From Candidatus Binataceae bacterium (GTDB lineage Bacteria; Desulfobacterota; Binatia; Binatales; Binataceae): a stretch of DNA of 64,000 bases. Below the pieces are notes generated by a model. The model did not search any database. It was not told where the DNA came from and saw only the letters and a list, made by a program, of their open reading frames with translations. The stretch is from the NCBI GenBank assembly GCA_035508495.1, contig DATJMX010000037.1:42499-106498 (forward strand), given 5' to 3'. Positions 49,801 to 58,554 of the stretch are shown in pieces. The first letter of the stretch is position 1; every line of letters starts with the position of its first letter. The translations under genes were made by a program, and so were the position numbers.

Positions 49801-51547
49801 GCGAATCTCGAATCCTGGCAGCGTCTCGCCCACCACCTCTCTTTATACCGCGCTGCCCGGCAGTCCCAACGGCACCATCGCATTCTCGCCCAACGGCACG
49901 ATCTACGTGCCGACGACGTCCGGCGGCATCCAGCTCGTCGAGGTCAGCGGCACCAATGGACCCTCGACCCCGACGCAGGAAACGCTCGCCGTGCCCAACA
50001 CGTTCGGTCTCGGCTTGATCGCGCAGGGTCCGCAGAATGCGGCCGCACAGTTCTTAATTTCGAGTTTCAATCTGAACGGATCAGTGCCCGGCGGCATCGG
50101 GACTTTCGACCTGAGCGTCACTCCGCCGGCCCAAAGTAGCACGCTCGTGACTGACAATGGCCAGGCCATCGACATGACTATTGGGCCCGATGGTTGCGTA
50201 TACGCGGCGCGCGGCGTGGCCGTATTCAGGATCACCGATACCAGCGGGCAATGTACCTACACTGCGGCAAATCCTTCACCATCGCTCTCGCTCACTCCTC
50301 TGACGATCAGTCCCAATCCGCAGCAGGGAACCTCGCAAACATTCACCGCAACCTTCCACTACACGAGTATTCCTGATGGCACCCCGGTTCTGCTGCGCGT
50401 AACCGGCGCCAATCCGCAGACCTTGCAAGCCAACACGAAAAGCGGCGTGGCGACATTCGCCTACACCGCAGTGCATCAAGGTGTGGACACACTCAGCGCG
50501 GCGGCGACCGTCGGGGTCTCGAACGTAACTTCGAACAACGCGGTGGTTACATGGGCCAGTGGAACCGATGTTACGTTCCTTAACGTCAATCAGAGCCCGA
50601 CCAGCGGAACGCAGGGCGTTCCCGTTACGGTGGCGGCCAACCTGGTCGATGTCTCGAGCAGCCCGGTAGCCGCGGTCTTAGATCAGCAAGTGAACTTCAT
50701 GGTCGGTGGAGCGACTTGCTCGTCCGCTACTGACTCCAATGGCAATGCGACGTGCCAGGTCACCCCGACTGGCGATGGAGTCGAGACGCTGAGCGCGGCG
50801 TTCAGCGCAAGCTCGCCCTACAATGGATCGAGCGCTTCAAAAGGCTTCACTGTGCTCGCAGCGGTGTCACCCACGCCGACATCGACGCCAACTCCAACGC
50901 CATCCGCGACGCCAACGCCCGTGATGGGCACAACCGAATTTTCCGGCTCGACGGCGGATCTGAGCGGCACGCCCGGTCAGCAGGTGAGCACCTCGTTCGA
51001 GGCCGTCAACAATACAGGAGCGGCTGAGACCATCGGTTCGGTTACGATCGCGCTCAGCCATCCGGGGCTTTTCTCCGGGTTGAGTCTGAGTGGCGCCGGC
51101 GAGTCCGGGCAGCCCTCCGGCGCGATTGGCGAATCGAATAGCTTTACCTTCAGCCCGGCGCTGATGGTTGCGGCCGGCGGCTCAGTGACCTTCACCGTCA
51201 CTGCGACTATCGCCGGGAATGCGGCAATGCTTGGTGGACCGCTGAAGCTTGCATACGCGAACACGTTGTCACCCCATCCTGAAGACGCGATGCCGCTGAT
51301 GCTCGGGCTGATTCTGCTCGGCGTCTGTCTTGCGCTAATCGAGCGCGACAAGCGCAAGCGCGCGCTGATCGCGATGATGTCGCTGGGCCTGCTCCTGGCG
51401 GTCGCAGCCGCCGGATGCGGCGGCAGCAGCACACCCCAACCGGCGCTCGCAAAGTCCGCCATCACCATCACCGGCGCCCAGGCAAGCGGCGGTGACGGCG
51501 CAATCAGCGGCCTGCCGCTGCAAGTGGCAATAGTCACCCGCCGCTAG
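46820..51547 (+). CDS. Giant S53 peptidase with Ig-like and propeller-like domains and C-terminal membrane anchor
   Basis: From ATG 46820 (GAGGG nine bases upstream) the product is 1575 residues. Signal peptide (about 10-32); S53 activation domain (about 50-200); a strongly hydrophobic 50-residue segment (about 220-265, GFAIALGFIILIATLLLILG); catalytic domain (about 275-610; ESEVLIDIDDVMTIAPGAK gives the Glu/Asp pair, FSGSGDNGST the Asp, NGGTSMAAPSW the Ser). After that come Ig-like repeats (about 610-830), NHL/propeller-like repeats (about 840-1150), more Ig-like domains, and a Pro/Thr-Ser-rich linker (STPTPTPSATPTP). The C-terminus has two hydrophobic helices around a KRKRA loop, then AAAGCGGSS. 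The architecture implies a cell-surface anchored protease. Confidence 0.9.
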   Translation: MSRKFVGLNSARWLAAASLLFFLNAVAYASQSRYQQQEFPLQMARIPGHVLGVLPTAIKLAPSPDEPNQSLTLTIVLHHDDEQGFAEYFREVYDPDSENFGKFLTQEQIADRFGPTRARYESILRYLDNCDLRLIEGSTSRLTIEARGTRRQVEQTFIVHIGDYQLGGQRFYANDVDPSLPIDLASGVEAVIGLNNLPRPEHGSEQIPVAGLTGAGISASIGIDAVLTGSLALGGFAIALGFIILIATLLLILGLLLYSEGSLQTEAQLRANVDPPTPPPGSGQTVGLLEFDSFNQGDVSDYINLVSTAASLAGFSSPDINNLTKIDVDGGVPVGPGESEVLIDIDDVMTIAPGAKVTVYDAPFSGAGSFQSVLSQMIDDKVNIISNSWAYCEDQTTLADVTSIDTLVQQAGVAGISVFSGSGDNGSTCLDGSPNTVAVPADSPNLTAVGGSSMTVGPGLTYGSETWWNGSNSVPVTGQGGFGVSKFFSAPPYQSGFSGTKRSVPDVVTNADPAQGMLICQADNGGCPNGTLNGGTSMAAPSWAAYTAALNQKIGKELGFLNPQIYPLSNSGAFHIPASMGSDFAHVGLGSPSLGALYLQLTGQSSGAVSATVSQVGVYLAPGSIAPSGNGAPADGNTQEFVSVVLADANGFRVPGKTVSITPNNGSSAQISTIRAVTDSTNGSALFSVTDTVSESVTFTATDTTDNIQLTPSVTPTAIFVTPAAASAGLTALPSTVTADGKTAATITVTLQDSLGRPTPGKLIQISQTGGNSVISGSNPPVTNSNGMIQLTAVDSNNETITYSAIDVTDGNLPFPQTASVTFSNAPEPGCSNTFDAAPGFVAQPYATGFLAQNFCVGSICITGCPGAFGVAFDSNGNLYAVDQPTGDIYKFPPGGGVAGTSTLLTQTPLTTLDTVRIDSHDNLYGGLNATNTGSAFDYTKGAVVQIDTTSGNVTRTVASNLICPGIISIDPLSGDIFADDNCNGEGLNNSSMWRISNPGSVSPTTSLYTALPGSPNGTIAFSPNGTIYVPTTSGGIQLVEVSGTNGPSTPTQETLAVPNTFGLGLIAQGPQNAAAQFLISSFNLNGSVPGGIGTFDLSVTPPAQSSTLVTDNGQAIDMTIGPDGCVYAARGVAVFRITDTSGQCTYTAANPSPSLSLTPLTISPNPQQGTSQTFTATFHYTSIPDGTPVLLRVTGANPQTLQANTKSGVATFAYTAVHQGVDTLSAAATVGVSNVTSNNAVVTWASGTDVTFLNVNQSPTSGTQGVPVTVAANLVDVSSSPVAAVLDQQVNFMVGGATCSSATDSNGNATCQVTPTGDGVETLSAAFSASSPYNGSSASKGFTVLAAVSPTPTSTPTPTPSATPTPVMGTTEFSGSTADLSGTPGQQVSTSFEAVNNTGAAETIGSVTIALSHPGLFSGLSLSGAGESGQPSGAIGESNSFTFSPALMVAAGGSVTFTVTATIAGNAAMLGGPLKLAYANTLSPHPEDAMPLMLGLILLGVCLALIERDKRKRALIAMMSLGLLLAVAAAGCGGSSTPQPALAKSAITITGAQASGGDGAISGLPLQVAIVTRR

Positions 51548-51574
51548 AGTAGATTCCGCCTTTACCTCCTACCG

Positions 51575-51835
51575 ACAGGACAGATCTCATCTGACAATGG
51601 CGTAGACGTCATCGCTTACAATCCGGAGCTACATCACGTCTATTTGCCGGGAGAACAAAGCGCGTCTCTGACTCTGATTGGCAGCTCGTCGAGCGACAAC
51701 CCGAGGCTCTTGAATCTGGGCCTTGCTACGGCAGTAGAAGTGGAAGCCTCGCTGATACCAGCGGACTACGGTTTCGGCTCGAAGATTGAGACGGTTAGTC
51801 TCCAGTGTCGACCAGACTGCACGGACGGGGAGTGA
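51575..51835 (+). pseudogene. Beta-propeller (YncE-like) fragment
   Basis: The frame is open from about 51575 to 51835 and reads GVDVIAYNPELHHVYLPGEQ, then SASLTLIG, matching the repeat unit of YVTN/YncE-like beta-propellers (A-Y-N-P-x-L-x-H-x-YL-P-G). The next repeat block (GTVxTA-x-GAHC) is replaced by unrelated sequence, and there is no start codon with ribosome site. It is a gene remnant overlapping the stop of the SGNH hydrolase gene on the other strand. Confidence 0.45.
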
Positions 51836-52931
51836 TACCCGCCCACGTGAGCGGAAAGCCCTTAACCGCCAGCCAAGCCTCCTGCTGCAATCGCGATGCA
51901 AGCTTGCCGGGGATGCCGAGTTCAGCGGCCGCCTGCTCGCTCGCTCCAAGTTTGCGTACATCAGCCCCCGTCATCTTCACAAAAAGGACGAGACCGCTCA
52001 GATAGGCGCCATACCGGCTGGGATGGTGGTAGTCGGGTTTCTTGATGGGAGGATCGTTGACCGCATTGATTCCGTACCAAAGGAGCGGCAGGGCGGAAGG
52101 GCGAGATAGAAAGGGATTCGGATTGGCCAGTCCGTCGTTCCAGGCACGGCGCCACGCTTCACCCGCTGGTGCGACACCGGTGACCTTGCCATCGCGCTGC
52201 GCGGCGCACCGATAACTGGCGAGGTTCGCATCGAGAACATCGTTCAACGCCTTTATATATTTCTGAGAAAAACCCGGCTGGGTCGGATCGCCAGCGATTT
52301 CCTCTGCCAGGTCTCCGCTCGCCCAGGTTTCGTAGAGAATGATCTGGGCTTTTGGCGCAACTACGTGTACGGCTTGCTCGATCGTCTGCACACTGGCCCA
52401 GAAACCGGGCGGATCACTGTGATCATTATTGGTGAGGGAGCGTGGCAGCGGCTTGACGCTTAGTTCCTGCAGCACCACTGCCTGCCAGCCCGCTTGCGCG
52501 ATCACGTCCGAGGCTGCCTCGTAGTTCTTTTTCAGGCTGGTTGCAGAGATGGCCTCAATATGGACCTCGTAGCTGAGGCGCATCTCCTGGGCCAGTTCGG
52601 AGAAGATCCCCGGAATGCCGCCCCATGGCCCGGACTCAGCGGGCGACTCTTCGCGCTCGCCAGTCTGGCCATAGTTCTCGTCGATAACCTGGGGAGGCTG
52701 CCACGGTTCACCGGGTGTCTGCGCATTGTAGGTTCGCACCGGTGTATAGCGCCCGTGCGTGAAACTATCGCCAACGAACAGCACCGAACATACGCGTCCC
52801 CATCCTTCGTTACAGGCATATGTTTCTGGTATCTCCGCGGCGGCGATGCTCCCGTAGTATCCTGGGAGAAAGACCAGCACGAGAACCATCGAAACGGTCA
52901 GCCATGAATTCTGCGTACGGTTGGTGATCAC
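51795..52931 (-). CDS. Secreted SGNH/GDSL-like hydrolase
   Basis: GTG 52931 (GAGG six bases upstream) gives 378 residues with a signal peptide (WLTVSMVLVLVFLPGYYGS). The SGNH block I is VLFVGDSFTHGRY (near residue 55; Ser nucleophile in GDS), and the C-terminal His is in DYHHPSRYGAYL (near 300). GWQAVVLQELS resembles the block III region. SGNH enzymes hydrolyse esters in lipids, glycans or peptidoglycan side groups. The frame continues to 53198 upstream without homology. The 3' end overlaps the propeller remnant. Substrate unknown. Confidence 0.75.
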   Translation of the reverse strand: MITNRTQNSWLTVSMVLVLVFLPGYYGSIAAAEIPETYACNEGWGRVCSVLFVGDSFTHGRYTPVRTYNAQTPGEPWQPPQVIDENYGQTGEREESPAESGPWGGIPGIFSELAQEMRLSYEVHIEAISATSLKKNYEAASDVIAQAGWQAVVLQELSVKPLPRSLTNNDHSDPPGFWASVQTIEQAVHVVAPKAQIILYETWASGDLAEEIAGDPTQPGFSQKYIKALNDVLDANLASYRCAAQRDGKVTGVAPAGEAWRRAWNDGLANPNPFLSRPSALPLLWYGINAVNDPPIKKPDYHHPSRYGAYLSGLVLFVKMTGADVRKLGASEQAAAELGIPGKLASRLQQEAWLAVKGFPLTWAGITPRPCSLVDTGD

Positions 52932-53429
52932 GGATGCCTCGATGCGTCGGCCGCGACTGATTTTTGGATTCCGGCGTCGTATCGGTGTCTGATCGCAGCG
53001 AACATTGAGGGTAGTGGATAACACAGCTCGGAACGAAAAAGAATGCGACACAGCTTTCCCCGCAGTCCGGCCAACAGAGTGGCCTTCCGCACGGGTTGCC
53101 TTGTACCAAAATTGAAACCAGGCTTGGTGATGCGCCGGACGAGCTCGATTTGCTGCAGTATCTGCCAAACCCCAGCCAACCCAGCTCGTAAATTCCATGA
53201 TAGCATCGCTTCAACAAATAGTCGTTGTCAGAGTTTGAATCGGACTAGAATGTCGGTCAATACTATTGCGCGATGCAAGCGGAATTGGGTGCGAACTGCC
53301 ACTGACAATATCGCGCACATGCAAAAAGCGTCGGATTGATGCTTCTCATAATACCTTCTTTCCGTGAACCGAAATTTCCTTATCAAATAGCCAATCGACG
53401 AATCACCCAATAATCGATCACCAAAAGCC
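52932..53429. other. Spacer, no gene recognised
   Basis: About 500 bases between the hydrolase and the DUF1566 pseudogene. The minus-strand frame of the hydrolase stays open upstream to 53198 but has no recognisable content. Several short arginine/serine-rich frames on both strands are shadows. Nothing else supported. Confidence 0.4.
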
Positions 53430-54006
53430 TCAGCGTACTGCACGTGCCCAGAGGTTAAAGGTCTTAGTGCCGCTGCCCAAGGTGCCGCGGAAATCGGAGA
53501 AGTTAACGCCCCATGAGTAGTTCGAACTGGTGCTGTCGGTCGTGGCCGACAAGTAGAAGTTTGGCTTCGTCGGCCCAAATGCGGGGTCGATGCATGGGCG
53601 GTGCGGAAACTGGAAAAATCCGAGATCCTCCGGGCTGCGCACAGCCAGGCGCGGCTGGATCGAAAATCCCCCGGAGTTCCTCGCTCGTCGGCAATCGCCA
53701 GTCACAGTGGTAGGCGAAACAATTAGTGATAGGCGCGGTTCTACTGGACACCAACCCTTCGTTGAGGGTGCCCAAAAAATCTACGAAGGCCGTTCTGTTC
53801 GGCTGCGTCCCATCTTTGCTCCATGAATACTAGTTGTTCACTTCGTGCACACCGCCGCCCGTGGTCTTCTTTTCCCACATGAGCCCGGTGTTCTTGTCGG
53901 TGATCGTGCCATCGCCATTATCCACGTAGCGCCCTGTCTGTGCATGCGCCGCTCCGACCCAAACCAGCAACGCGCATCCGACGACCGTCAAAATGGTGTT
54001 TTTCAT
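53430..54006 (-). pseudogene. DUF1566-type (Lcl) secreted protein with a stop and a frameshift
   Basis: ATG 54006 opens a signal peptide (MKNTILTVVGCALLVWVGAA, cleavage near HAQT), then RYVDNGDGTITDKNTGLMWE, the classic DUF1566 start. An in-frame TAG at 53832-53830 interrupts it, after which the same frame continues YSWSKDGTQ, NRTAFVDFLGTLN, WRLPTSEELRGIFDP. Near 53590-53640 the frame shifts and the C-terminus is CIDPAFGPTKPNFYLSATT, then WGVNFSDFRGT, ending WARAVR and a stop at 53430. So the domain is complete in content but carries two lesions. DUF1566 proteins are secreted and of unknown function. Confidence 0.7.
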
Positions 54007-54365
54007 ACTGTTTTCGATCGCCTGCTGGGTTGTCCGAAGGCCGGCTCCATTACGAAATTTCGCGCTGAAGATGATCGAAATAGTAATTCGCATTTAAAAA
54101 AAGGTAAGTGTGAAGTTGTTCGAGCGTAGTACAACCGCTGGCGCTCTTGTCTCGCTCCATCGCGAGGTCAAATCGGAAACTTACCGGGACCTGTGCTGAA
54201 TCTTGACCTATGCGCCCGTGGTCGTCCGGCGGCATCGCGGTAAGTAATTCGCGCAGTGCAAGGCGTGATTATTCCGGGCCGATAGAAACAGTGATTGCGC
54301 GCAGAAGCTCGACGAGCTGGGCAGTAGGGCGCACTACTGTTCGTCGAAGCTGTACGGGACTTCGG

Positions 54366-54394
54366 AAAAAGGCCCCCTCGTGTGGGGCTTCTTA
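54366..54394 (+). terminator. Candidate intrinsic terminator
   Basis: AAAAAGGCCCC-CTCGTG-TGGGGCTTCTT: a GC-rich stem (GCCCC with GGGGC) with a six- to seven-base loop flanked by an A-run and a TTCTT tract. No gene reading into it was identified; the 120 bases upstream contain no credible ORF, so it may end an unannotated transcript. The rest of the 54007-54480 spacer has nothing I can identify. Confidence 0.5.
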
Positions 54395-54480
54395 GTTGAG
54401 CTGGGGAAAATTGGCCCAGAGAGGTGGAAGAACGAGAACCAAGCCTGAGCTTAACGAACTGCTTCGATCGGCTGGACTGA

Positions 54481-54795
54481 CTCTTCGTGAAGTTCGCAGA
54501 TATCAGTCAGGTCCCACTTGCAACCGTCGATGACGTAGCTTCCGCACGCGCAGTCGCCGCGAAGCTTTTCGGGTTTATCGCGATTTGCGGTCCTATCGGG
54601 CCATGTGGGATCGAGGCGACGTTGCCGAACCCGTCGACGTCGCATTAGTTGGCGATGCGTCGACAATAAAGGATGAGATCAAGCGTTTGGAGACATTGGC
54701 TGTCGCTGATCTCTCCGCCTTTATCTTCCGCGCGGAACCCGGAGCCTTCGAGCAAACGAGTGATTTCCTGGGCTCGTTGTTTCGGCTTTTGAGCC
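54481..54795 (+). pseudogene. LLM flavin oxidoreductase C-terminal remnant
   Basis: Frame one reads KFADISQVPLATVDDVASAR, then AVAAKLFGF; after a frameshift near 54575 the other frame reads SYRAMWDRGDVAEPVDVALVGD, then KDEIKRLETLAVADLSAF. This is the C-terminal pattern of F420/FMN LLM oxidoreductases (A-F-x-x-Y-x-x-LPSYRAMLDREG-x-x-GPADVALVGDE). Only about the last third of a gene is left, with no start. Its end converges with the large regulator's C-terminus. Confidence 0.55.
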
Positions 54796-54839
54796 AAGCG
54801 GAACGGGCCGTAGGCGTCGCTTTCGCTTGGCGCGCGAGC

Positions 54840-57725
54840 TTAAGACTCAAGCAAGGTCCTCGCTTGTTCAAGATCAGCAGTGTCGTGGCCCTCGGTGAAC
54901 CACGCGTAGATCTCTGCGAGCTCCGCGAGTGCTTCGTCGCGCCGTCCTCGCTTACGAGGTAATCGAGCGAGGCTGATAGTAGCGCGCAGCTCAAGCGACT
55001 TCGCGCCAATCTCTCGCGCCAGGCCGATGGCTTCGCGGAAATCATGCTCAGCGAGTTCTAAGCGATTCTGTTCGTGTACCGGTCTGCGGAGAAAAAGCTC
55101 GCCGCGGAGCTGAAACATCCAAGGGCGGCAGAACAACTCATCGGGATTGGCCTCTAGTGCCTCTTGAGCCGAAACTAGCGCGTCATCGATACTTCCAGCC
55201 AAGACTTGCGTTTGGGTCAGGATGCTTAAATAGAGTGTCCTAAAGACGTAGAATCTCACGGCGTCTATTTCTAGGAGACCAGATCGTATTGAGGCAACAG
55301 CGTCACCAACTTCCCCCATTTCAGCCCGCGACCAAGCCCCGGCGATCTTGCCCAATCCGTTAAAGATCGGAAATCCAAAATCCGTACTTACTCTTTCCGC
55401 TTCTTTGGAGGCAGCACTCGCGCGCGCGAAGTCACCCAGGAAGCCGTCAGTCACCGCTCCAATCGCGTTGGTGTAAGCCAACGCAAAAGATTTATTTAGA
55501 CGCAGGGCGAGCCTGCGAGCATCGTCCGTCAGCCGCCGCGCCTGTGCTGGATAACCCATCAACCACTTTATGAGCCCTGCCCAAACGAGAGACATCGCTC
55601 CAGGGTCGTCAGGAGTGTCACGGAAATCGTCTTCGCGATAGTACTCTGCAGCCTTGAGAAAGTGATGGGCACCCGAGGCCAAATCGCCCAGGGCGAAGCG
55701 CACTCCTTGTGCATAGTGCGCGAGGAAAAGAGCGCGCGGATGGTCTATGCCGCGTGCAAGGTCGAGCATTTGGTCGGCTATGGCGACGGCCATGTGCAGC
55801 TCGCCGCGCGTGGCTACGGAGGCCCAGATGCCGTTGAATACTTGCAGTGACGCGGCTGCGCCCGCTCGATCGGCGAGGGCTCGCGCGCGCGAATAGACTG
55901 CGGCGGTTTTTACGTCTGACCAACCGCGCGTCGCCACCATTATTCCGCCGAGCGCGAGCTGCGAGATAAGTTCGCGGCTCTTACGCTCGGTCGACTCAGG
56001 CATTGATAACAGCATCGCGAGAGCGTCGCGGTAATGTTGTTCGGCTTCGCGATAGGCCCGCCTGTCGGCGGCGCGTTCACCGGCGAGATGAAAATATGCA
56101 GCGGATTTATTCCCGTCATTGGCGCGACGATAGTGATCGGCGAGCTCCGCTGCGATTTCGCCGACCTGCGCGCCATAACCTTGTTCCAGCCGCGCAGCAA
56201 TCCGTCTATGCAGCTCGATTTGTCGACTGGGCGGCACGCGGTCATACAAAACGTCTCGATAAAGAGCGTGATGAAAGCGCACGTGGGCTGCGCGAGTACC
56301 ATCAGGCCACCTACTGATCCCCTGAGCAGTAACGAACTGCTCGTGACGCGACAAGCGAGTGCAGCAGGTCTCGACGGCGCTGACTGGGCATTCAAGCCCT
56401 GCGGCCACGGCTGCGGCAGAGAATTCAGCACCTACAACACTCGCCGTCTCGAGTATCGTTTGCTCGTCCGCACTGAGACGCTGCAAGTTACGCTCAATCA
56501 TCTGCAAGATACTGCGTGGCGGCTCGAACTTGCCTGGCAAGAAAGGTGAACCGTTCTTTACGAGGGAATCCACCATGTTGACCATAAACAGCGGATTCCC
56601 GTCGGATCGTTCATGAATCACCGGGACGAGGCTCTCCAGCGAATGTTTTTCAAGATCGGCAAAGCGCTCGGCGAGATAGGCCGCTACGTCACTCCTACTC
56701 AACAACTCGAGTCGAAGCTCTTCACATTGTTTATGAAGTTCCAGCTCCACCTTTAGAGCGAGCAGTGGGTGGTCGCTCGTCAGCATCTCGATCGGTCGAT
56801 AGTTACCGATTACGAGCAGACGTGCTGGTTCGGTCCGCCGTGCGACAGCCGAAATCAACTCTAAGCTCGAGAAATCGCACCAGTGCAAATCTTCAATAAA
56901 CAGCACCAGCGGCGAGTCCGTCGTAAGCGCTTCGAGGGCTTGCAACAACTCACGCAGCATCCGCTGCCGCGCTACGTTCTGCGCTGCGGCCTGAAGGCGC
57001 GTGCGATCTGCTTCGCTCAATAGGGCGGGCATCTGTGCAAGCCAGCTTGGGGCGAGCCGGTCGAGGATCTCCACGACGCGCTCCCCACCTGCCTCTTGAC
57101 CCAGGCGAGTCAAAGCCTCAAGAACCGGCATATAGGGCTCGCCCCTGCCATATCGCTCGACGCACTGACCGTATCCGATTCGAACTCTGTTATCGCTGAT
57201 TGAACGAAGAAACGCCCTGACGAGCGTCGTTTTCCCGATTCCGGCCTCGCCGGCAACAAAGATAACCCGTCGGGCACCCGCTAGCGTTTGCCTAAAGAAC
57301 CCTTGTAAGCGAGCTAATTCGGTCGCGCGTCCCACCATAATCACCGGCGGATCCTGTGGCGCAGACGCGAGGCGGGATGAAGAAGCGATCGCACCGGCAA
57401 TCTCGACCTTGGCGACGAAGCGATAGCCGCGGCCATGCACTGTTTCAATGAAAATTGGTTCTCTTGGATCGTCACCCAGCGCCTTGCGTAATTCGGCGAC
57501 GCAAATTGAAGGCATCGAATCGCTCACAATCACATCGGGCCAAAGAGCGTCGAGCAGGGCCTCCTTCGTCACCAACTCCTGAGGACGATCGACCAGATAG
57601 CAGAGCATTTCGAAGGTCTTGCGTCGCAACGCGATGCGCTGCTTCCCTCGCTTCAGTTGGCCATTTGCAGCATCCAGATTGAAGGGCGGAAAGAGCTGTA
57701 GCTGGGGAATCGGCAAGTCGATCAA
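54840..57725 (-). CDS. Winged-helix transcriptional regulator fused to AAA ATPase and TPR-like repeats
   Basis: A 961-residue protein from TTG 57725 (no better start in frame and no clear ribosome site). Residues about 15-110 are an OmpR/PhoB-type winged helix (LRRKTFEMLCYLVDRPQELV, TVHGRGYRFVAKVE). An ATPase module then begins at VGRATELARLQ (about 135), with Walker A GEAGIGKTTL (about 158) and Walker B PLVLFIEDLHWCDFSS (about 275). The C-terminal 500 residues are helical TPR-like repeats. This is the one-component regulator class that couples ligand/partner sensing on TPRs to DNA binding. The divergent gene region and the downstream SDR/hydroxylase cluster are candidate targets. Confidence 0.88.
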   Translation of the reverse strand: MIDLPIPQLQLFPPFNLDAANGQLKRGKQRIALRRKTFEMLCYLVDRPQELVTKEALLDALWPDVIVSDSMPSICVAELRKALGDDPREPIFIETVHGRGYRFVAKVEIAGAIASSSRLASAPQDPPVIMVGRATELARLQGFFRQTLAGARRVIFVAGEAGIGKTTLVRAFLRSISDNRVRIGYGQCVERYGRGEPYMPVLEALTRLGQEAGGERVVEILDRLAPSWLAQMPALLSEADRTRLQAAAQNVARQRMLRELLQALEALTTDSPLVLFIEDLHWCDFSSLELISAVARRTEPARLLVIGNYRPIEMLTSDHPLLALKVELELHKQCEELRLELLSRSDVAAYLAERFADLEKHSLESLVPVIHERSDGNPLFMVNMVDSLVKNGSPFLPGKFEPPRSILQMIERNLQRLSADEQTILETASVVGAEFSAAAVAAGLECPVSAVETCCTRLSRHEQFVTAQGISRWPDGTRAAHVRFHHALYRDVLYDRVPPSRQIELHRRIAARLEQGYGAQVGEIAAELADHYRRANDGNKSAAYFHLAGERAADRRAYREAEQHYRDALAMLLSMPESTERKSRELISQLALGGIMVATRGWSDVKTAAVYSRARALADRAGAAASLQVFNGIWASVATRGELHMAVAIADQMLDLARGIDHPRALFLAHYAQGVRFALGDLASGAHHFLKAAEYYREDDFRDTPDDPGAMSLVWAGLIKWLMGYPAQARRLTDDARRLALRLNKSFALAYTNAIGAVTDGFLGDFARASAASKEAERVSTDFGFPIFNGLGKIAGAWSRAEMGEVGDAVASIRSGLLEIDAVRFYVFRTLYLSILTQTQVLAGSIDDALVSAQEALEANPDELFCRPWMFQLRGELFLRRPVHEQNRLELAEHDFREAIGLAREIGAKSLELRATISLARLPRKRGRRDEALAELAEIYAWFTEGHDTADLEQARTLLES

Positions 57726-58115
57726 CCGACGGGGTTGGAAAAATTAAGTAGAAATTATGGCGAAATTTAAGGACATCCTGATCGAATCTAGCTTATTTAC
57801 CATTAACCGGAGTGAGTATTGGAGACCGAAGACCCATTTTCCTGGATCCCAAACGAAGCGCGTCATCTGCGACCTTAATTCGATTCCCAGCATGCTGCAA
57901 ATCGGATTACGCCTCGATGACCGACGAACGGTAGACAGGTGTACTTGAGCTCGAACAAAGCTCGAAACGATCGGGACAAAACGTCTGGAGAAACGACCCA
58001 GGCGCGATCCCGTCCATCTCAGCTCAACACCGCAGAGTCGCGATGAACGGTCCGTACATTCAGAATGAACGCCTAGACTTTGCGACGGTGATCAAATGAA
58101 GGGAGGTAATAACCA
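57726..58115. other. Upstream region of the small catabolic cluster
   Basis: About 390 bases between the divergent regulator and the 101-residue protein gene. A 63-codon frame (57757-57948) has no ribosome site and no recognisable content. The region is AT-richer than its neighbours and probably contains divergent promoters. Confidence 0.4.
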
Positions 58116-58421
58116 ATGTCAGCAATACGAATCGGAGTAAATTTTCGGGTAAAGCCGGGCGGCTACGCAGAGCTTTTCGAGAGCGCGAGGGCTTTCAAGA
58201 AGGTGGTCGAGCGGTGCGGCGGGGATTATCTCGTGGGCCGGGTGACCACTGGCGTTGATACTGGAAATATCATCGTCGTCCACACGTATCCCGGCTACGC
58301 AGCCTTCGACAAGGCCAGTTCGGATCCGGAGATGCAGCGACTGCTCCAGACGATCTACAGCAATGGTAACCCGCCGTATGAATCGTATGTGGCAAACATC
58401 ATCGAAGAGGTTCCGCTTTAA
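58116..58421 (+). CDS. Small dimeric alpha-beta barrel-like protein
   Basis: A 101-residue protein from ATG 58116, with GGGAGG upstream. It reads SAIRIGVNFRVKPGGYAELF, then IIVVHTYPGYAAFDKASSDP, which fits a ferredoxin-like dimeric barrel (ABM/EthD relatives) of about 100 residues. These are often small monooxygenases or accessory proteins in catabolic clusters. No catalytic residue can be assigned. It leads the gene cluster with SDR and flavin hydroxylase on the same strand, 133 bases upstream of the SDR gene. Confidence 0.65.
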   Translation: MSAIRIGVNFRVKPGGYAELFESARAFKKVVERCGGDYLVGRVTTGVDTGNIIVVHTYPGYAAFDKASSDPEMQRLLQTIYSNGNPPYESYVANIIEEVPL

Positions 58422-58554
58422 TCGTGTTGCGGGGATCGGCAGTTTCACCGCCACGTAAGCTGTCGATTCCCGCGGGCATCAAGTTTTCGCGAACTATCTG
58501 CTCGGAAAATCGAACCAATCCAAAAGCACCAACAGAACAAGGGGAGGGTTTGCA

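Noticed and set aside
54840..54962. Plus-strand frame crossing the regulator C-terminus (continuation of the LLM remnant)
   Set aside because: Only the portion before about 54795 resembles LLM proteins; the rest is antisense to TPR-like coding sequence.
57757..57948. 63-codon plus-strand frame before the small barrel protein
   Set aside because: No ribosome site and no recognisable motif.
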